A stretch of DNA of 8,528 nt, taken from NCBI GenBank assembly GCA_016936695.1, contig JAFGXK010000332.1, positions 1 through 8,528 on the forward strand, given 5' to 3'. This document shows, piece by piece, positions 5,415 to 8,528 of the stretch. The first letter of the stretch is position 1, and the number at the start of each line of letters is the position of its first letter. The position numbers and the translations under genes are program-made. Below the pieces are notes generated by a model, which did not search any database, was not told the origin of the DNA, and was given only the letters and a program-made list of their open reading frames with translations. Origin of the DNA: Bacteroidales bacterium. Lineage in GTDB: Bacteria; Bacteroidota; Bacteroidia; Bacteroidales; VadinHA17.

Positions 5415-5588
5415 ATGGAACGTACAAAATCAGGCAAAAACGCAGTAAAAACCAAGTATCTTAGAATTGATCATAAAACTGTTATTGAGATTTCAGCGGA
5501 CATTCCGGATGACGTTGCCCGCGAACATTATTTTAGGAACAGGGGATTGAACAATCCTAATCAGAAAAGAAACCTGGTTATCAATTAA
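5415..5588 (+). CDS. Small basic protein of unknown function (57 residues)
   Basis: The protein begins MERTKSGKNAVKTKYLRI and ends NLVIN. It is soluble, rich in Lys and Arg at both ends, with a short strand-like stretch (HKTVIEISADI, about 20-30) and a probable helix PDDVAREHYFRNRG (31-44). No signal peptide, membrane helix, cysteine motif or known domain is visible. The coding call rests on the well-placed promoter, the amino-acid make-up and a separate hairpin stretch after the stop. The ATG at 5415 is chosen because the upstream start overlaps the -7 element. It may bind nucleic acid or the ribosome, given its charge, but that is a guess. It is followed by a gap of 340 bases before the SusD start, which has its own promoter, so it appears monocistronic. 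Confidence 0.65.
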   Translation: MERTKSGKNAVKTKYLRIDHKTVIEISADIPDDVAREHYFRNRGLNNPNQKRNLVIN

Positions 5589-5607
5589 CCGGTAAGAAGA
5601 ATTTAAA

Positions 5608-5683
5608 GACAGTCCGGACATCGGGTAAAACCGGCCTGTCAAACGGCAAATCGGGGGAAATGCCGGCAGGCTGAAAGCCTTTT
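5608..5683 (+). other. Three consecutive hairpins after the 57-residue gene, possible structured RNA
   Basis: Stem 1: GACAGtCCGG (5608-5617) pairs with CCGGcCTGTC (5631-5640), nine pairs and one mismatch. Stem 2: CGGCA (5644-5648) pairs with TGCCG (5661-5665). Stem 3: AGGCT-GAA-AGCCT (5668-5680) followed by TTT. The three stems are packed with gaps of only three and two bases, and the last looks like a terminator. This could be a structured 3' end of the small-gene message or a short independent RNA; I recognise no known RNA family. Confidence 0.4.
5668..5683 (+). terminator. Candidate intrinsic terminator of the 57-residue gene
   Basis: A five-pair GC-rich stem AGGCT/AGCCT with a GAA loop runs straight into four T residues (5680-5683). 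It is short and the T-run is brief, but it lies 80 bases after the stop of the small gene and upstream of a new promoter, where a terminator is expected. Confidence 0.4.
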
Positions 5684-5733
5684 CATACAAGATCCACGAC
5701 AAACGACACACGATGCATGGCGTCGGTCAGGCG

Positions 5734-5767
5734 ATATGCTCCAGGCGTCAGATGACGCTCTGCATAT
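5734..5767. repeat. Two-part hairpin upstream of the SusD promoter
   Basis: ATATGC (5734-5739) pairs with GCATAT (5762-5767), and inside it GCGTCA (5745-5750) pairs with TGACGC (5753-5758) over a two-base loop. The two stems are separated by a 5/3 internal loop. It ends 67 bases before the -33 of the SusD promoter, so it is not in that gene's leader. It could be an operator pair or part of a long 3' untranslated region. The rest of 5684-5834 is pyrimidine-rich near its end and holds no gene I can support. Confidence 0.4.
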
Positions 5768-5834
5768 GACAGGATATCCATTTCCTGCCCAATGCCCCCT
5801 GCCCCCCGCTCTCCGCTTTAAATACACATTATCT

Positions 5835-5865
5835 TTTGAGGGTTATCATTTTTGATGTACCTTTA
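5835..5865 (+). promoter_or_regulatory. Bacteroidetes-type promoter for the SusD-like gene
   Basis: TTTG at 5835-5838, 19 bases, then TACCTTTA at 5858-5865: a full -33 and five of six fixed bases of TAnnTTTG at ideal spacing. Start would be near 5872, giving a leader of about 57 bases to ATG 5929. The frame itself is open from 5836, inside the -33, so that earlier start cannot be used. A promoter directly before a susD gene is unusual because susD normally follows susC in one transcript. Confidence 0.6.
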
Positions 5866-5928
5866 TCTATCTGTTTAGTTGGTCAGTCTGCATGGTTGTG
5901 GCCGCTATTGATACCAAATACGTTAATT

Positions 5929-7707
5929 ATGAGTTCCATTCACAAATTTCTGTTGATTATTCCTGTCCTGGCTGTTTTTACTGTCCTGCATTCGTGCAGT
6001 GAGGATTTTCTGATGAAAGAACCTCCGGGTGCAGCTGCAGGTTCGGTAATGGAATCTCCCGATGGGGTTGAGTCTCTCCTGGTGAGTGCTTACTCGGCAC
6101 TGAAGGGTACCTCTATGTTTGGCGGCAGCATGGGCAGCGACTGGATGTATGGCAGCGCATACTCGGACGATTGCCACAAGGGTGGTAGCGCCGGCGATTA
6201 CGCTAATCCAGGTGACGCCTATGATTTTTTGAAATCACACACATACTATGTTCGTGACCGCTGGAAGGAATGTTATGAAGGCGTGCTCAGGGCCAATTTT
6301 GCACTTGAGTACCTTGGGAAAAACCAGAATGGCCCAAATCCCATCGCAGGTCCCAGGGCTCTGCATATTGAAGCAGAGGCAAAATTCCTCAGGGCCTGGT
6401 TCCATTTTGAGGCAAACAAAGTTTTCGAGTATATCCCCTATATAAAAACACGGGAAGAACTGGCCCCGGTTCTTCCTGAGAATGTCCCGAACTCCGGTCG
6501 CGGCTGGGATGGCATTGAGGAAGATCTTCAGTTTGCAATTGACAATTTGCCCGCTTATCGTCCCCTCGGGGAGCCCGGCCGTGCTACAAGGTACTCAGCC
6601 GAAGCGGTTAAAGCACACGCCCACATGCACCAGAAGGAATTCAACAAGGCAAAGGTGCTTCTGGATGATATAATAAACAACGGAGGCTTCGAACTTGTCT
6701 CAAATTTCTACGATAATTACGACATGACTCACGAAAATAATGCCGAGTCAATCTTCGAAATCCAGGCAGTAACTACAGCTACAAAGCACTATTCGGTGTT
6801 TCCGGCCGGTGCTGCTTTTCACCAGAAGGGACCTGCCAGCCTCGGAGGCTGGGGATACTTTAACCCGACCCAGGTTCTTTTTGAAGCTTTCCAGGTAACT
6901 GAAGAAGGCTTACCTGTAACTGACATCCACGACAGGGTGCCTCTGGCCATTGATCAGGGATTAGGAAGCAGGGAGGAGTTCATTCCGACCGACCACCTGC
7001 TCGACTTAAGGGTTGACTGGACAATTGCCCGCCGGGGGATTGATTTTCTTGGTTGGGGGATCCACCCGGGAGGGGACTGGATGCGGGAACAACACATTAA
7101 CGGCCCCTACATGACGAAGAAGTATATGCACTTTAAATCTGAACAGGGTCTTAACCTTGACGGTATCGGTTTCTATAATGGTAAAAATTACAGGTTATAC
7201 AGGCTTGCACACATAATCCTCTGGAGAGCCGAAGTTGCCGCAGAGGAAGGGGATCTTGAATACGCCAGGACGCTTGTCAACATGATAAGGACGCGTGCAA
7301 AGGAAAGTACCCCTGTAATGGGGCTTTGCACCAGTTATTCGGATCTTGCTTCGAATCCGGTGGTTGACTGGACACGGCCGGCTGCGAACTACAAGGTTGA
7401 ACCATATCCTTCGGGACACCCCGCTTTTTCAGGTATTGAAGAAGCCAGAGAAGCCGTCAGACTTGAGATCCGGTTCGAATTCGCGACCGAGGGACACAGG
7501 TTCTTTGACCTGAGACGCTGGGGCATAGATGGAGAGGTGTTGAATGATTTCATCTCCCGTGATACGGAAGTGACTGATTATATGAAAGGAGCCAGGTACG
7601 ATCCTGAAGAAGATGACTTCTGGCCCTTGCCTCCCGATGAGGTGGAGCTTCAGAAGGGGATACTAAAACAGGATTCTTCTTATCTGAATTTCAAAACGCT
7701 AAACTAG
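5929..7707 (+). CDS. SusD/RagB family outer-membrane nutrient-binding lipoprotein, without SusC partner
   Basis: A 592-residue lipoprotein. MSSIHKFLLIIPVLAVFTVLHSC is the signal with Cys23 as the lipidated residue, followed by SED, the acidic pattern linked to surface export in Bacteroidota. The N-terminal SusD-like domain spans about 26-230 (DGVESLLVSAYSAL; AEAKFLRAWFHFEANKVF, a typical TPR-like helix). The C-terminal RagB/SusD domain runs about 280-592, with LWRAEVAAEEGDLEYARTLV (431-450), the hallmark FEFATEGHRFFDLRRWG (516-532) and the closing WPLPPDEVELQKG (565-577). Length is normal and the gene looks intact. SusD proteins lid a SusC TonB-dependent transporter and bind its sugar or peptide cargo. 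No susC lies on either side here: upstream is a 57-residue gene and downstream an opposite-strand gene. The substrate cannot be inferred. Confidence 0.93.
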   Translation: MSSIHKFLLIIPVLAVFTVLHSCSEDFLMKEPPGAAAGSVMESPDGVESLLVSAYSALKGTSMFGGSMGSDWMYGSAYSDDCHKGGSAGDYANPGDAYDFLKSHTYYVRDRWKECYEGVLRANFALEYLGKNQNGPNPIAGPRALHIEAEAKFLRAWFHFEANKVFEYIPYIKTREELAPVLPENVPNSGRGWDGIEEDLQFAIDNLPAYRPLGEPGRATRYSAEAVKAHAHMHQKEFNKAKVLLDDIINNGGFELVSNFYDNYDMTHENNAESIFEIQAVTTATKHYSVFPAGAAFHQKGPASLGGWGYFNPTQVLFEAFQVTEEGLPVTDIHDRVPLAIDQGLGSREEFIPTDHLLDLRVDWTIARRGIDFLGWGIHPGGDWMREQHINGPYMTKKYMHFKSEQGLNLDGIGFYNGKNYRLYRLAHIILWRAEVAAEEGDLEYARTLVNMIRTRAKESTPVMGLCTSYSDLASNPVVDWTRPAANYKVEPYPSGHPAFSGIEEAREAVRLEIRFEFATEGHRFFDLRRWGIDGEVLNDFISRDTEVTDYMKGARYDPEEDDFWPLPPDEVELQKGILKQDSSYLNFKTLN

Positions 7708-7808
7708 GCTGATACAGCCATTATTTTTAAGGAAGGTAAGGTATTTGGATAAACTGGTTGATGAACTCGCTAAAGGCAGGAAGATGGAAAAGATTTTTCT
7801 GGGATAAT

Positions 7809-8510
7809 TCAGAAAACATCCGCGAGGTCAGAATTATCAAGCTTAAACAGTTTCTCCGATCTTGGCGCTCCGCATCCGACACATTCGGAGTCATACCAGC
7901 TCATGGGCAGGCCGCATTGCGGACAACGCCAGCGCTCTTCTTCGTATTTGACCCATTCCTGAAAACCCATCTCACTAATCTTTTCAAGGTTCGGCAGGTA
8001 TTCGGCACGGTGAAGCAATCCGGTTTTAATCATACTCGTAATACGATGGCAGGGCAACTCTGTACAATCAGAACAACGAGTCACATTCTGTTTGCCCGCT
8101 GCACATAACTTTATGGCGCATCTCTGACAATGGAAGGCAATCTGTCCGCCGCTGAGACAGCCGTCGCAAAGAAGGCCATCCATCCAGCCAGGATCAGGAA
8201 TAGACTTCATTGCCGTAACCGGTCCGGATGACACCCTTTTCTGCAGCCTGGCTTTCCTTTGTTCCTCGGTGCTGTGTTTAGCGATATAAGCCGGACAGGC
8301 TCCGCAATATGTTCCGCAAACGGCAGCAAGATGTTCCTTGCCAATAACGGTTTTCTGATCTTCAGGAGCTGCAAGACAATCCAGTGAAAAACATGCATAG
8401 CAGAAAGTTGCACCGGCTACCTCTTTGACAAACTTTCTCCGGGTTATTTTATTTCTGCCCGGATGCTCATCGTTATCAGCCCAGGCATCTTCGACAGTTG
8501 AACTGGCCAT
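7809..8510 (-). CDS. DUF3795 cysteine-rich protein with Tat signal and C-terminal zinc ribbon
   Basis: A 233-residue protein from ATG 8510; the frame stays open to the window edge (a TTG at 8528 would add six residues), so a longer N-terminus is possible. TRRKFVKE (about 23-30) then a hydrophobic stretch to CLAAPED (45-51) is a twin-arginine export signal. The core is DUF3795: CGTYCGACPAYIA (65-77), CDGCLSG (115-121), HCQRCAIKLCAAG (127-139) and CSDCTELPC (146-154). The end has a zinc-ribbon pair, CPQC (196-199) and CVGC (210-213), around MSWYDSE. There are 18 cysteines in all, enough for one or more metal sites, but which metal is unknown. It converges on the SusD gene with about 100 bases between stops, in which I see no gene. 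Confidence 0.85.
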   Translation of the reverse strand: MASSTVEDAWADNDEHPGRNKITRRKFVKEVAGATFCYACFSLDCLAAPEDQKTVIGKEHLAAVCGTYCGACPAYIAKHSTEEQRKARLQKRVSSGPVTAMKSIPDPGWMDGLLCDGCLSGGQIAFHCQRCAIKLCAAGKQNVTRCSDCTELPCHRITSMIKTGLLHRAEYLPNLEKISEMGFQEWVKYEEERWRCPQCGLPMSWYDSECVGCGAPRSEKLFKLDNSDLADVF

Positions 8511-8528
8511 GATTTGTTTTTGTTTCAA

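Noticed and set aside
5836..5928. N-terminal 31-codon extension of the SusD-like protein
   Set aside because: It begins inside the -33 promoter element and would put a long hydrophobic stretch ahead of a normal lipoprotein signal peptide.
7745..7807. Twenty-codon frame TTG...TAA after the SusD gene, reading LDKLVDELAKGRKMEKIFLG, with AAGGAAGG upstream
   Set aside because: The peptide looks protein-like and could be a leftover gene start, but it is too short and begins with TTG. I cannot match it to a family with confidence.
7795..7816. Inverted repeat TTTTCTG / CAGAAAA between the SusD and DUF3795 stops
   Set aside because: AT-rich with the T-run on the 5' arm for both strands, so it does not have the form of an intrinsic terminator.
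7758..8108. Plus-strand 116-codon open frame
   Set aside because: Most of it is antisense to the DUF3795 gene and its translation shows no domain or sensible composition.

Overview
The window looks like a chromosomal segment of a Bacteroidota (Bacteroidetes) genome, probably an environmental Bacteroidales/Marinilabiliales-type organism. Four observations support this: a SusD/RagB lipoprotein with an acidic stretch right after the lipid-anchored cysteine; promoters of the Bacteroidetes form TTTG-N19..20-TAnnTTTG rather than TTGACA/TATAAT; A-rich leaders instead of strong Shine-Dalgarno sites; and small conserved proteins of types common in that phylum. No rRNA, tRNA, transposase or CRISPR array was seen.

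Layout. Bases 1-1056 (+) hold the C-terminal part of a subtilisin-like (S8) protease followed 11 bases later by a four-helix membrane protein. Bases 1152-2225 hold a divergent pair: a small DUF2905 membrane protein (-) and a secreted CBM9-like protein (+), with an inverted repeat over the likely promoter between them. Bases 2249-4748 are all on the minus strand. In transcription order they are a 61-residue membrane protein, a conserved polytopic membrane protein interrupted by an in-frame TGA, and an exported ankyrin-repeat protein. Bases 4749-5414 are a 0.67 kb divergent intergenic region with a nested inverted array of five REP-like hairpins and two operator-like repeats. From 5415 (+) come a 57-residue basic protein, a structured stretch of consecutive hairpins ending in a terminator-like stem, and an orphan SusD-like lipoprotein with its own promoter. 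The right edge is a Tat-exported, cysteine-rich DUF3795 protein on the minus strand.

The genes do not form one obvious pathway. Several products act at or outside the membrane: the CBM9-like protein, the exported ankyrin protein, the SusD lipoprotein and the Tat-exported DUF3795 protein. No SusC partner, glycoside hydrolase or sigma/anti-sigma pair is present, so this is not a polysaccharide utilisation locus as seen here. The two most unusual items are the hairpin array at 4944-5187, an inverted duplication of a two-hairpin unit with compensatory stem changes, and the TGA at 4008-4010, which splits an otherwise continuous conserved reading frame.
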